This document shows positions 28,122 through 37,090 of a stretch of 64,000 nt of DNA, piece by piece (within the stretch, counting starts at the first letter, position 1; every line of letters starts with the position of its first letter). The notes under the pieces are model-generated. The model made no database searches. It saw only the letters and a program-made list of their open reading frames with translations, and had not been told where the DNA came from. Source of the stretch: Gallionella sp. (GTDB taxonomy: Bacteria > Pseudomonadota > Gammaproteobacteria > Burkholderiales > Gallionellaceae); the NCBI GenBank assembly GCA_030645535.1, contig JAUSNM010000055.1, positions 51,761 to 115,760 of the forward strand, written 5' to 3'. A program made the translations under genes and the position numbers.

Positions 28122-28656
28122 GTAGTTTTATTATTTCCGGTAAAAACACTTCCGTTACCAGCAGCGGCGCATTATGCAAATAAAACAATGACCTGCGCGC
28201 CCATAGTCGGGCGGGCGGATCAGGCAATACGCTGGCTGCGCGCCGGTACAGCGGATGATGTGCGTGCAATGCCTTGTAGCGCAATGGCTGGCGTACCACT
28301 TGCGGATGCGAGAACAGCAAGGCGCCCAGCGGCTTGCTGCCTAAGCCCCGCACTGACTGCCAGGCGCCGCGCAAATCCCTTGCAGCACAGGTGCTGTGGG
28401 CAAATACCACGGGTTGTTCGTCGGCACACAGGAAAACTTCGCGCGACCAGGCGAGCCGCCCAGGCTTGATTCCCAGCAGGGCTGATTCATCCAGTGCGAT
28501 GCGTGCCAGTGAATTCTTTACATTGCGCACGGAAAAGCGCTCGCAGCGTTGTACTATGCGTTGAGTCAGCGAGCCCGTGTCGCGTAACCAGGGCATCAGC
28601 TCAGCGCCGGCGCCCGGCGCCGCGACGTTCCAGTCTTTAAACGTGCAGATAGTCAT
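28102..28656 (-). CDS. ubiC: Chorismate lyase
   Basis: Releases 4-hydroxybenzoate and pyruvate from chorismate, the first committed step of ubiquinone synthesis. Recognised by [13 protein letters not shown], then [30 protein letters not shown], and the C-terminal [10 protein letters not shown] with the catalytic Glu. 184 residues from ATG 28656, overlapping the recG end by 20 bases. The last six residues come from the heptamer repeat. Confidence 0.92.
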   Translation of the reverse strand: MTICTFKDWNVAAPGAGAELMPWLRDTGSLTQRIVQRCERFSVRNVKNSLARIALDESALLGIKPGRLAWSREVFLCADEQPVVFAHSTCAARDLRGAWQSVRGLGSKPLGALLFSHPQVVRQPLRYKALHAHHPLYRRAASVLPDPPARLWARRSLFYLHNAPLLVTEVFLPEIIKLQLIIDN

Positions 28657-30793
28657 GTTTGTTTGCCATCCAGCGGTGCAAATAGCCCCGCGCAGCTTCC
28701 GGGTAGTCGCGCAGCAATTCGTCGGCAACGATACGCGCGTGATCCAGTAAATCCTCGTCAGCGTTGATATCGGCAAAACGCAACATCGCCACGCCGCTCT
28801 GTCTTGCACCCAGCAGTTCGCCCGGCCCGCGCAATTGCAAGTCCTGCTGCGCGATCTCGAAGCCGTCGGTGTTCTCGAAGATGACTTTCAGCCGCGTTCG
28901 GGCCAGTTCGGACAGCGGCTTCTGATACAGCAGGATGCACAGGCTTTGGTTAGCCCCTCGTCCCACCCGTCCGCGTAACTGGTGCAGTTGTGCCAGCCCC
29001 ATGCGTTCTGCATGATCGATCACCATCAGGCTGGCGTTCGGCACATCCACGCCGACTTCGATTACGGTAGTCGCGACCAGCAGCTGTAATTGTCCGGTCT
29101 TGAATGCCGCCATCACACTGACTTTTTCGCTGCTGTCCATCTTGCCGTGAACGAGACCTACGCGCAGTTCCGGGAAGGTGTCGCAAAGCTGCTGATAGGT
29201 TTCCTGCGCGCTCTGTAATTGAAGAACTTCGGATTCGTCGATCAGCGGGCACACCCAATAGGCTTGTTGCCCGGTCATGCAGCCGGCGCGTACCCGTTCG
29301 AACACCTCGCAGCGGCGCGAATCGCTGACCAGCTTGGTAATCACAGGGGTGCGGCCGGGCGGCAGTTCGTCTATCACCGATACGTCGAGGTCTGCGTAAT
29401 AGCTCATCGCCAGCGTGCGCGGGATGGGCGTCGCGCTCATCATCAGCTGGTGAGGCTCGGCTGTTTTTTTGTCTGTTTTTCCGTCCACTGGCTCAGCATG
29501 AACAGATTTTTCGATTTTGCCTTTGGCATGCAGCGCCAGGCGTTGTTGCACGCCGAACTTGTGTTGTTCGTCTACGATTGCCAGCCCCAGTTTGTAAAAA
29601 CTGACCTGTTCCTGAAACAGTGCGTGCGTGCCGATGGCAAGCATCGTTTCACCGGAGGCAATTTTTTCGCAGGCGATGCGCTTGTCCTTTTTCTTCAGAC
29701 TGCCGGACAGCCAGACAGGCTTAATTCCCAGCGGCGTCAGCCAGTCACTCAGCTTGAGGTAATGCTGTTCGGCCAGAATTTCGGTGGGCGCCATCAGTGC
29801 GACCTGATAGCCGTTCTCGATGGCTTGCAACGCGGCGAGTGCCGCGACGATGGTCTTGCCGCTGCCGACATCGCCCAGCAGCAGGCGCTGCATCGGGTGC
29901 GGTTTCGTCAGATCCTGGCTGATCTCGGTGAATACCTTTTGCTGCGCACGGGTAAGCTTGAACGGCAGGGCTTTCAACAGCGCTTTGGTGTAATGACCTT
30001 TCGATTTCAGCGCGGGCGCGATGCGCAGGCTGCGTTCCTTGTGATGCACGCGCATCGATAGTTGCTGGGCTAACAGCTCATCGAATTTGATGCGCCGCCA
30101 TGAGGGGTGGGTGCGATCTGCCAGGCCGGCAGCCGTCATATCCGGGGTGTGCAGCAGACGAATGCTTTCTATATATCCTTGTAAATGCAGATCGTTGAGA
30201 AACTTTTCAGGCAGATAGTCAGGCGCCTGCACAACCTCAAGCGCGTTGGCGATCAGCTTCTTCAACGTAGCCTGAGACAAACCCGCCGTGGTCGGATAGA
30301 TCGGTGTCAGGCTGGTTGCCAGCTGCGTCTCGTCACCCACCGCGCGGCATTTCGGATGCACCATCTCAAGGCCGTAATAACCCATGCGCACCTCGCCTAT
30401 GGCGCGTATTTTTTTATCCACGGCGAGCAGCTTGGTCTGGCTGGGATAAAAATTCAGAAAGCGCAGGTACAGCTCATCACCGTTGTCCTGTAAGCGGCAA
30501 ACAAGGGTGCGGCGCGGCTTAAATATAATTTCTGAGTGCGTGATGACGCCCTGCACCTGCGCCGTTTCGCCCGGCTCTACGGTGGCAATCGGCGAGAGAC
30601 GGGTCTCATCCTCATAGCGCAACGGCAGATGCAGCAGCAGATCGGCGCGGTGGTGTATGCCCAGCTTGGCAAGCTTGGCAAGAGTAGCGGGAGCGATTTT
30701 AGCGGGTGCAGTCAATACGCCCTCTTGCCTGACGGGGGCGACATGCTTGTCATGCCCTTTAAGCTTGGACGACCAGCACTCCGTCCATTTCAA
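28637..30793 (-). CDS. recG: ATP-dependent DNA helicase RecG
   Basis: Branch-migrating helicase that rescues stalled forks. It has an N-terminal wedge/OB domain ([14 protein letters not shown]), Walker [12 protein letters not shown], the [11 protein letters not shown] box, and motif [42 protein letters not shown] is motif VI, with the TRG region after it. Between [18 protein letters not shown] and the MSATPIP motif there is an extra lysine-rich stretch of about 20 residues. The start taken is ATG 30793, overlapping ridA by 35 bases; the true start may be a little downstream. Confidence 0.95.
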   Translation of the reverse strand: MKWTECWSSKLKGHDKHVAPVRQEGVLTAPAKIAPATLAKLAKLGIHHRADLLLHLPLRYEDETRLSPIATVEPGETAQVQGVITHSEIIFKPRRTLVCRLQDNGDELYLRFLNFYPSQTKLLAVDKKIRAIGEVRMGYYGLEMVHPKCRAVGDETQLATSLTPIYPTTAGLSQATLKKLIANALEVVQAPDYLPEKFLNDLHLQGYIESIRLLHTPDMTAAGLADRTHPSWRRIKFDELLAQQLSMRVHHKERSLRIAPALKSKGHYTKALLKALPFKLTRAQQKVFTEISQDLTKPHPMQRLLLGDVGSGKTIVAALAALQAIENGYQVALMAPTEILAEQHYLKLSDWLTPLGIKPVWLSGSLKKKDKRIACEKIASGETMLAIGTHALFQEQVSFYKLGLAIVDEQHKFGVQQRLALHAKGKIEKSVHAEPVDGKTDKKTAEPHQLMMSATPIPRTLAMSYYADLDVSVIDELPPGRTPVITKLVSDSRRCEVFERVRAGCMTGQQAYWVCPLIDESEVLQLQSAQETYQQLCDTFPELRVGLVHGKMDSSEKVSVMAAFKTGQLQLLVATTVIEVGVDVPNASLMVIDHAERMGLAQLHQLRGRVGRGANQSLCILLYQKPLSELARTRLKVIFENTDGFEIAQQDLQLRGPGELLGARQSGVAMLRFADINADEDLLDHARIVADELLRDYPEAARGYLHRWMANKHDYLHV

Positions 30794-31145
30794 CCAGTGC
30801 GCCGCGTGGCAGGGCTGCGACGCCCACGGCGGCGCGTGCAGGATAAGGTTGCTGGAAATACTGGGCCATGATTTCGTTTACCTTGGCAAAGTTTTTCAGA
30901 TCGATCAGAAAAACGTTTAGTTTGACCAGGTCGTTGAGATCGCTGTTTGCAGCCGCAGCCACCGCGCGCAGATTCTGGAATACACGGTGAATCTGCTCGT
31001 CGATGCCTTCCACCATCTGCATCGTGGCGGGGTCGAGACCGATTTGCCCGGACAGATACACGGTGTCATTCACGCGTATCGCTTGCGAATAGGTGCCGAT
31101 GGCGGCCGGTGCGTCAGGTGTCTGGATGAATTGCTTGTTTGCCAT
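30759..31145 (-). CDS. ridA: RidA family reactive enamine/imine deaminase
   Basis: Hydrolyses reactive enamine/imine intermediates such as 2-aminoacrylate made by IlvA-type PLP enzymes. 128 residues from ATG 31145. It starts with [20 protein letters not shown], and [20 protein letters not shown] is the signature; the Arg in PARAAVGV is the catalytic one in homologues. The gene lies just upstream of recG and overlaps it. ilvA, a source of its substrate, is elsewhere in the window. Confidence 0.94.
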   Translation of the reverse strand: MANKQFIQTPDAPAAIGTYSQAIRVNDTVYLSGQIGLDPATMQMVEGIDEQIHRVFQNLRAVAAAANSDLNDLVKLNVFLIDLKNFAKVNEIMAQYFQQPYPARAAVGVAALPRGALVEMDGVLVVQA

Positions 31146-31185
31146 GTCGAAAATCCTGTCAGTAGTTAATCTTAGAAAAAGCAGT

Positions 31186-31343
31186 CTCACGCGGAGGCGC
31201 GGAGAAGAACGATGGAATCAAAAATAGTACCAGATTGTAACAACATAAAAATATTCGAATAAATACAAATTGTCGCATCCAGTTTGAATGCAATACATTT
31301 GGTGGTGGAATTTTTCTCTGTGCCCTCCGCGACTCCGCGTGAG
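31186..31343. repeat. 158-base element bounded by 19-base inverted repeats
   Basis: CTCACGCGGAGGCGCGGAG at 31186-31204 is the inverted copy, with one mismatch, of CTCCGCGACTCCGCGTGAG at 31325-31343. The interior is A/T-rich and holds no ORF. It could be a short non-autonomous element or two copies of a dispersed GCGGAG repeat in opposite orientation. No clear target duplication flanks it. Confidence 0.7.
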
Positions 31344-31361
31344 AAATTGCGATTTTACTTG

Positions 31362-31808
31362 TTACACGGCGATCTTGAAGATCACTTTGCGAATCTTTCC
31401 TTCGCTGACCAGCGGTGCATGCGCATCTTCAGGGAAGAAGATGCAGAAATGGTCCGGAGGCGTGGCAATCCACGTGGCGGGCGCATCATGGAAGAAACGG
31501 ATGTCCTTCTCGACGCTATGCTCGCTGACCGGGTTGTAGCAATCAGCAAGCGGTTTCCAGCCCATCTCATCAATTCCATCGAGTACCAGCTGAATATCGA
31601 TGTAGCGCCGATGCGCCTCCAGTCTCGCCATCTCGCGTGTGCGCCCCGGCACATGCTCGACGATGGCGAACAGATCCTCGCCTGCAATCGGATAGCGTCC
31701 CGGTGCGAGGGCATATAAGTCAGTGTTGCGCATGTAGTCAAACGCGAGCGGGAACAGCGGATGCAGACCCGCATAGCGGTCGGATTGAGAGAGAGTGGAG
31801 AGGATCAT
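31362..31808 (-). CDS. YhcH/YjgK/YiaL family protein
   Basis: 148 residues of the DUF386 cupin-like family, which includes EbgC and sialic-acid-cluster YhcH and binds a metal in a barrel. Motifs visible: VPGRTREMARLEAHRRYIDI, QLVLDGIDEMGW, then HDAPATWIATPPDHFCIFFPEDAH with the metal-binding His/Glu region. Some members act as sugar anomerases. No sugar-use genes are nearby, so the substrate is open. Confidence 0.88.
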   Translation of the reverse strand: MILSTLSQSDRYAGLHPLFPLAFDYMRNTDLYALAPGRYPIAGEDLFAIVEHVPGRTREMARLEAHRRYIDIQLVLDGIDEMGWKPLADCYNPVSEHSVEKDIRFFHDAPATWIATPPDHFCIFFPEDAHAPLVSEGKIRKVIFKIAV

Positions 31809-31838
31809 GGTTTAACTTCCTGTCGGGCAAAAGCCTGT

Positions 31839-32387
31839 TTATTTTTTGCCGGGGAGAATCCGGGTCAGGGTGTTGTCGCGCATGGAGTAGTGATGGTACA
31901 AGGCCGCAGCCGCATGCAGGCCAATCAGGTAATACCCCAGCGTGCCGACAAGCTCATGAATTTCTTTTATCTGCTTCGCCGTGTCTTTGTTCTCGGCTAT
32001 CAGGGCCGGCAGTTCCAGGCCAAAGAACGGGATCGGTTTGCCACTTGCGCTCAGTAGCAGCCAGCCGGTCAGCGGCATGCCTATCATCAGCGCATAGAGC
32101 GCCAGGTGCATCAGTTTGGCGGAGAGTTCCTGCCACTTCGCCGGTTCCGGTTTGATGCCGGGCGCCGGGCCGGACAGGCGTGCGGCCAGACGCAGCCAGA
32201 CCAGCACGAAAACCAGCATGCCGAGCATGAAGTGCCAGGTTTTCAATCCCTCGCGGATGTCGCTCCCCTTGGGGTAGAGACTGCGCAGCTCTATGCTGGC
32301 ATACACCGCGATGAACAACAGCAGCATCAACCAGTGGATGCCGATAGAAAGTGATCCGTAGCGGATCGTAGTATTTTTCCAGTTCAT
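31839..32387 (-). CDS. Cytochrome b561
   Basis: Four-helix di-haem inner-membrane cytochrome of 182 residues. Candidate haem ligands are His18 (SIGIHWLMLL), His52 (KTWHFMLGML), His144 (EIHELVGTLG) and His158 (IGLHAAAALY), at the family positions. It passes electrons from quinol to periplasmic or other acceptors. E. coli CybB oxidises ubiquinol with superoxide. It lies 30 bases upstream of the YhcH gene. Confidence 0.92.
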   Translation of the reverse strand: MNWKNTTIRYGSLSIGIHWLMLLLFIAVYASIELRSLYPKGSDIREGLKTWHFMLGMLVFVLVWLRLAARLSGPAPGIKPEPAKWQELSAKLMHLALYALMIGMPLTGWLLLSASGKPIPFFGLELPALIAENKDTAKQIKEIHELVGTLGYYLIGLHAAAALYHHYSMRDNTLTRILPGKK

Positions 32388-32505
32388 CGTTCATCTCCTT
32401 GAAAAGGCGGTGCATCCGGCAGTGCACCTGTTATGAGCGCTGTGCGGCACACCAGAAGTGGCCGCGCCTTGAGTATAGCGGGTAAACTCAGGCGATGATG
32501 TGCGC

Positions 32506-33843
32506 CTATAAAAACCTTGCGATCATCCCTTTCGATAAGTCGCCCTGCAGTGGTATCTGCACTTTATGTCCGCTGCCGGGTGCTACGGTGATGACTTCGC
32601 CCTTCATATTGCGCATCTCGGCAAGCTGGATGAGGTGGTTGCCGGCAGGATGGATGATTTCGATCTGGTCGCCGACCTGGAACTTGTTCTTCACGTCAAT
32701 CTCAGCCATACCGTTTGCACATGACACGATGTCACCGACATATTGCTGGCGCGTGCTCTCCGAGTGTCCGCGCATGTAGTTCTGCTGCTCGTGGGTGTGG
32801 TGGCGCTCATAAAAACCGTCGGTGTAGCCGCGATTCGCCAGCGCATCCAGCGCGCCCAGCAAGCCAAAGTTGAACGGACGACCTGCGACGGCATCGTCGA
32901 TTGCCTGACGATACACCTGTGCGGTGCGCGCGACATAGTAGATGGACTTGGTGCGTCCTTCGATCTTCAGCGAATCGATGCCGATCTTCGCCAGTTTCTC
33001 GACGTGCTCGACCGCGCGCAGGTCCTTGGAGTTCATGATGTAAGTGCCGTGTTCGTCTTCCATGACCGGCATCAGCTCATCCGGGTGATCCTGGCGCGCG
33101 ATGACGTAGACGCGATCGGCCATCGGATGGCGCGGCTGCGAGCCGCAGTCGGACAGCGCGCTTTGGCTCAGCGCCTTGTCGAAATCGAAGTCGAGTTTTT
33201 CAATGTCGCCGGTGCCGTTCTCCTCGGCGTTGTCCATCTTGTAATCCCAGCGGCAGGAGTTGGTGCAGGTGCCCTGATTGGCGTCACGATGGTTGAAGTA
33301 GCCGGACAGCAGACAGCGTCCCGAGTAGGCGATGCACAGCGCGCCGTGCACGAACACTTCCAGTTCCATGTCCGGACATTCCTGGCGGATTTCCTCGATT
33401 TCGTCCAGCGACAGTTCGCGCGACAAAATCACGCGGGTAAGCCCCAGCGACTTCCAGAATTTAACTGCCGCGTAATTGACGGTGTTGGCCTGTACTGAAA
33501 GATGCACCGGCACTTCCGGCCAGCGTTCGCGCACCATCGCGATCAGACCCGGATCGGCCATGATCAGCGCGTCCGGGCGCATGCTGATGACAGGTTCCAT
33601 GTCGGCCATATAGGTCTTGACCTTGGCATTGTGCGGCATCAGATTGCTGGCGACGAACAGCTTTTTGCCCAACGCATGTGCTTCCTGAATGCCGATCTGC
33701 AACTCTTCGAGCTTGAATTCGTTGTTGCGTGCGCGCAAGGAATAGCGCGGTTGTCCGGCATACACGGCATCTGCGCCGAAGGCGTAAGCTGCGCGCATCT
33801 TGTCCAGGGAGCCGGCGGGTAATAAGAGTTCTGGTGATTTCAT
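32506..33843 (-). CDS. U32 peptidase-family tRNA hydroxylation protein (TrhP/YegQ type)
   Basis: Homologue of the protein needed for 5-hydroxyuridine formation at tRNA position 34. The start MKSPELLLPAGSLDKMR at ATG 33843 matches E. coli YegQ better than the upstream ATG 33891. AGQPRYSLRARNNEF is followed by VFVHGALCIAYSGRCLLSGY, NQGTCTNSCRWDY and DEHGTYIMNSKDLRA. The cysteines in the middle motifs are thought to bind an iron-sulfur cluster. 445 residues. Monocistronic as far as can be seen. Confidence 0.93.
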   Translation of the reverse strand: MKSPELLLPAGSLDKMRAAYAFGADAVYAGQPRYSLRARNNEFKLEELQIGIQEAHALGKKLFVASNLMPHNAKVKTYMADMEPVISMRPDALIMADPGLIAMVRERWPEVPVHLSVQANTVNYAAVKFWKSLGLTRVILSRELSLDEIEEIRQECPDMELEVFVHGALCIAYSGRCLLSGYFNHRDANQGTCTNSCRWDYKMDNAEENGTGDIEKLDFDFDKALSQSALSDCGSQPRHPMADRVYVIARQDHPDELMPVMEDEHGTYIMNSKDLRAVEHVEKLAKIGIDSLKIEGRTKSIYYVARTAQVYRQAIDDAVAGRPFNFGLLGALDALANRGYTDGFYERHHTHEQQNYMRGHSESTRQQYVGDIVSCANGMAEIDVKNKFQVGDQIEIIHPAGNHLIQLAEMRNMKGEVITVAPGSGHKVQIPLQGDLSKGMIARFL

Positions 33844-33998
33844 TTGGAGCCTTGTGCGGTTGTTTTTCTCGACGCTTTGCGAAGTTTTCATGTAAAAGCT
33901 GCCGGATTATACCGGCATACGCAACAATCTAATCCACGGGCGAAGCGGGGATTCTGTGCTCCATGCATTCGCCTGCGCAACCGGATTTGATGGTCATG

Positions 33999-34036
33999 TG
34001 CCGATTAAGTTTCCGGAGCCGCAAACTTAATCGCAC
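33999..34036. terminator. Long stem-loop after metF
   Basis: CGATTAAGTTT at 34002-34012 pairs perfectly with AAACTTAATCG at 34023-34033, and GTGC/GCAC extends the stem past one bulged C. On the minus strand it begins about 32 bases after the metF stop, but no long T run follows, so termination is only a likely role. Confidence 0.55.
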
Positions 34037-34067
34037 TTTTCGTGTCAGCTTCGGGTGCGTCGGTGAA

Positions 34068-34898
34068 TTACAGTCCTAATCTGTCAACAATCGCCATGCA
34101 CGGTGCCGCCTGGTTGAGCGTGTAGAAATGCAGGCCCGGCACACCACCACGCAGCAGCTTTTCGCACATGCTGGTTACCACGTCGCGGCCAAAGGCTTGC
34201 ACCGATTCGTTGTCGTCGCCGAAGCCTTCCATGGTCTTGCGCATCCAGCGCGGGATTTCCGCACCGCAGGCATCGGAGAAACGCGCCAGTTGCGAGTAGC
34301 GCACGATAGGCATGATGCCCGGTACGACAGGTGCGGTGATCCCCAGTTTCTGGCATTCGTCGACGAAATGAAAATAGCTGTCGGCGTTGTAGAAGTATTG
34401 CGTGATCGCAGAATTCGCACCGGCATCGATCTTTCTTTTAAAATTGACAATGTCGTCACGCGCCGATTTGGCTTGCGGGTGAAACTCGGGGTAGGCAGCG
34501 ACTTCAATATGAAAATGTTCGCCGGTCTCGGTGCGGATGAATTCCACCAGTTCATTGGCATACTGGAATTCACCGGCCGTAGCCATGCCGGAAGGCAGGT
34601 CGCCGCGCAATGCGACGATGCGCCGGATGCCGGCATCCTGGTAAGTCTTGAGAATAGCGCGGATATTTTCGCGGGTGGAACCTACACAAGACAGGTGCGG
34701 TGCCGCATCAAAACCCTCGGCCTTGATTTGTGTGACGGTTTCCAGTGTGCGGTCGCGAGTGGAACCGCCGGCGCCAAACGTCACCGAAAAAAACTCAGGG
34801 TTGAGGGTCGCCAGTTGCCGGCGTGTGCTGGCTAATTTTTCCACGCCTTCATCTGTCTGGGGCGGGAAGAATTCAAAACTAATATGTGAGTTGCTCAT
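34068..34898 (-). CDS. metF: Methylenetetrahydrofolate reductase
   Basis: FAD enzyme that reduces 5,10-methylene-THF to 5-methyl-THF, the methyl donor for methionine. ISFEFFPPQTDEGVEKL is the N-terminal signature, followed by TFGAGGSTRDRT, HLSCVGSTRENI and ITQYFYNADSYFHF. 276 residues from ATG 34898, behind GATGAGGAAATA. The ATG overlaps the upstream membrane gene's stop by one base. Terminal gene of the riboswitch-led ahcY unit, if transcription continues past the hairpin at 35275. Confidence 0.95.
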   Translation of the reverse strand: MSNSHISFEFFPPQTDEGVEKLASTRRQLATLNPEFFSVTFGAGGSTRDRTLETVTQIKAEGFDAAPHLSCVGSTRENIRAILKTYQDAGIRRIVALRGDLPSGMATAGEFQYANELVEFIRTETGEHFHIEVAAYPEFHPQAKSARDDIVNFKRKIDAGANSAITQYFYNADSYFHFVDECQKLGITAPVVPGIMPIVRYSQLARFSDACGAEIPRWMRKTMEGFGDDNESVQAFGRDVVTSMCEKLLRGGVPGLHFYTLNQAAPCMAIVDRLGL

Positions 34899-35248
34899 TA
34901 TTTCCTCATCAATTGTGCGGCCGCTGCTGACAGTGCCCATGAAAACAGGCTGTACAATAAAGCGCCCAGTATGCCATGCCAGAAGCTATCGACCATAAAA
35001 CCGCGCAGTACGGAGCCTACAAACCAGAACAGCAGCCCGTTAATCACGAAGATGAACAGGCCCAGGGTCACCAGTGTAACCGGCAAGGTGAGCAGCAACA
35101 GCAAGGGTCGGATCAGCGCGTTCACCAGCCCCAGCAGGAAGGCTGCGACCAGGGCGGCTGCGAATCCATCCACATGGATGCCAGGCACGAAATTCGCAAC
35201 GGCGATCAATGCCAGCGCGTTCAATATCCAGATTATGAGCAGTTTCAT
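34898..35248 (-). CDS. Phage-holin-family small membrane protein
   Basis: 116 residues with four hydrophobic segments: MKLLIIWILNALALIAVANF, AAALVAAFLLGLVNALIRP, TLPVTLVTLGLFIFVINGLL and FWHGILGALLYSLFSWALS. The GLVNALIRPLLLLLTLPVTL signature belongs to the PF04020 four-helix family (YvlD-like). Its function is unknown and the holin name is a fold label only. It commonly lies between ahcY and metF in betaproteobacteria, as here. Confidence 0.85.
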   Translation of the reverse strand: MKLLIIWILNALALIAVANFVPGIHVDGFAAALVAAFLLGLVNALIRPLLLLLTLPVTLVTLGLFIFVINGLLFWFVGSVLRGFMVDSFWHGILGALLYSLFSWALSAAAAQLMRK

Positions 35249-35274
35249 TGGTCTTTTTTCGGTATTTATATGGC

Positions 35275-35311
35275 AAAAGCCGCCTCACCCGTAAATACCC
35301 AGGGAGGCGGC
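35275..35311 (-). terminator. Intrinsic terminator after ahcY
   Basis: On the minus strand GCCGCCTC pairs with GAGGCGGC and TTTTGCC follows. It lies 20 bases after the ahcY stop and would attenuate or end transcription before the membrane gene and metF. Confidence 0.75.
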
Positions 35312-35330
35312 AAGCTTACGCGCGTGTAAC

Positions 35331-36743
35331 TTAGTAGCGGTAGTGATCAGCCTTGTATGGGCCGTTCTTTGGTACGCCGATGTAAGCTGCCTGCTGGTCA
35401 GTCAATTCGCTCAGCTGAGCATTGAGCGTGGTCAGTTGCAAGCGTGCAACCTTCTCATCCAGATGCTTAGGCAGGGTGTACACGCCAACCGGATAGGCAT
35501 CCAGGCGGGTGAACAGTTCTATCTGCGCGAGGGTCTGGTTGGCGAAGCTTGACGACATCACGTAGGACGGATGGCCGGTACCGCAACCCAGATTCACCAG
35601 ACGACCTTCTGCCAGCAACAGGATACGCTTGCCATCAGGGAAAATCACGTGATCGACCTGTGGCTTGATGTTTTCCCAGGTGTATTGCTTCAATGAGGCA
35701 ACGTCGATTTCGTTATCGAAGTGGCCGATGTTGGAAACGATGGCCTGGTTCTTCATGCGCTTCATGTGGTCATGGGTGATCACATGATAGTTGCCGGTGG
35801 TGGTGACGAAAATGTCGCCATGTTCGCAGGCGTAATCCATCGTCACGACGCGATAACCTTCCATCGCCGCTTGCAGCGCGCAAATCGGGTCGATTTCTGT
35901 TACCCAAACCTGAGCGGACAATGCGCGCATGGCTTGTGCACAACCTTTGCCCACGTCGCCATAACCGATGATCACGGCGACCTTGCCTGCGATCATCACG
36001 TCGGTGGCGCGCTTGATGCCGTCCACCAGTGATTCGCGGCAGCCGTACAGGTTGTCGAACTTGGACTTGGTTACGGAATCATTTACGTTGATAGCCGGGA
36101 ATTTCAATTCTCCGCGCTCATGCATCTGGTACAGACGATGTACACCGGTGGTGGTTTCTTCAGTCACGCCCTTGATGGCAGCCAGACGGGTGGAATACCA
36201 GGTTTTATCGACAGCCAGTTTAGCCTTGATCGAGTTGAACAGGCAGATCTCTTCTTCCGAACCTGGATTGTTCAACAGCGATGCATCTTTTTCGGCGCGC
36301 GCGCCCAGATGCAGCAACAAGGTGGCATCGCCGCCGTCATCCAGAATCATGTTGGACAAGCCGCCGTCCGTCCATTCAAAGATGCGGTGGGTGTAGTCCC
36401 AGTATTCAGTCAGCGATTCGCCTTTGACCGCGAATACAGGTGTACCTGTTGCGACGATGGCAGCGGCAGCGTGATCCTGTGTGGAATAAATGTTGCAGGA
36501 AGCCCAGCGCACTTCAGCGCCCAGTGCCTTCAGTGTTTCGATCAGCACACCGGTCTGGATGGTCATGTGCAAAGAGCCTGTGATGCGTGCGCCCTTGAGT
36601 GGTTGGGTTGCTGCGAACTCGCGGCGGATGGCCATCAGTCCGGGCATTTCGATCTCGGCGATTGCCAGTTCTTTGCGTCCCCATGCGGCTAAGGACATGT
36701 CGGCGACGATGTAGTCGGTGAATCCTTTTGCGACTGCGTTCAT
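35331..36743 (-). CDS. ahcY: Adenosylhomocysteinase
   Basis: NAD-dependent hydrolysis of S-adenosylhomocysteine to adenosine and homocysteine, relieving product inhibition of methyltransferases. The N-terminal domain has [20 protein letters not shown] and the NAD domain [14 protein letters not shown]. The C-terminus ends [10 protein letters not shown], the family signature. 470 residues from ATG 36743, which lies 9 bases after GGAG; the ATG at 36758 is less well placed. Expression should be raised by SAH through the riboswitch. Confidence 0.97.
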   Translation of the reverse strand: MNAVAKGFTDYIVADMSLAAWGRKELAIAEIEMPGLMAIRREFAATQPLKGARITGSLHMTIQTGVLIETLKALGAEVRWASCNIYSTQDHAAAAIVATGTPVFAVKGESLTEYWDYTHRIFEWTDGGLSNMILDDGGDATLLLHLGARAEKDASLLNNPGSEEEICLFNSIKAKLAVDKTWYSTRLAAIKGVTEETTTGVHRLYQMHERGELKFPAINVNDSVTKSKFDNLYGCRESLVDGIKRATDVMIAGKVAVIIGYGDVGKGCAQAMRALSAQVWVTEIDPICALQAAMEGYRVVTMDYACEHGDIFVTTTGNYHVITHDHMKRMKNQAIVSNIGHFDNEIDVASLKQYTWENIKPQVDHVIFPDGKRILLLAEGRLVNLGCGTGHPSYVMSSSFANQTLAQIELFTRLDAYPVGVYTLPKHLDEKVARLQLTTLNAQLSELTDQQAAYIGVPKNGPYKADHYRY

Positions 36744-36779
36744 AAGTACTCCATTCATTTATGTTGGTTAATGAATAGG

Positions 36780-36852
36780 TGCCGTTGATACGAAATCACT
36801 ACTCCGAGCCTGACGGGGGTGTTGAGACCCGCTGCAGCACCTCTCGGAGGAG
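36780..36852 (-). promoter_or_regulatory. S-adenosylhomocysteine (SAH) riboswitch
   Basis: On the minus strand the ahcY leader reads CTCCGAGAGGTGCTGCAGCG, then a short arm, then CCCCCGTCAGGCTCGGAG. The CTCCGAG/CTCGGAG pair closes P1, and GGTGCTGCAGC plus CCAGGCTCGG-like sequence form the conserved core of the SAH riboswitch class. A second small stem with CGGCACC follows. Its place directly before ahcY is the canonical context, an ON switch when SAH builds up. Confidence 0.9.
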
Positions 36853-36856
36853 GCGG

Positions 36857-36862
36857 ATTATA
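36857..36862 (-). promoter_or_regulatory. -10 box of the ahcY promoter
   Basis: TATAAT on the minus strand, a perfect sigma-70 -10 hexamer. Transcription would start about 7 bases on, at the first base of the riboswitch stem. The -35 region is weak (TTAGCC). Confidence 0.7.
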
Positions 36863-36950
36863 AACGCAAATAAATATTTTGGCTAAGCAGGTTTGTCATT
36901 TTCGCGAGGTGTCGGCACGCCGCAATACAATTCTCAGATGTCCCACATAC

Positions 36951-36991
36951 AAAAAACCGCACCCAGGCCGAAGCATGGATGCGGTTTTTTT
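36951..36991. terminator. Terminator between metK and the ahcY leader
   Basis: AAAAAACCGCA and TGCGGTTTTTTT flank an 18-base loop. It has T runs on both strands and stands 100 bases after the metK stop. It isolates ahcY from metK transcription. Confidence 0.85.
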
Positions 36992-37090
36992 AAGTACGGC
37001 GTGGACTTACAGTCCAGCTATCTTCTGGTATTTTGAGTCGGCATCACCGATGCCTCCTCGAAACACAGATAAGGCGCTTCGCGCTAGGCT

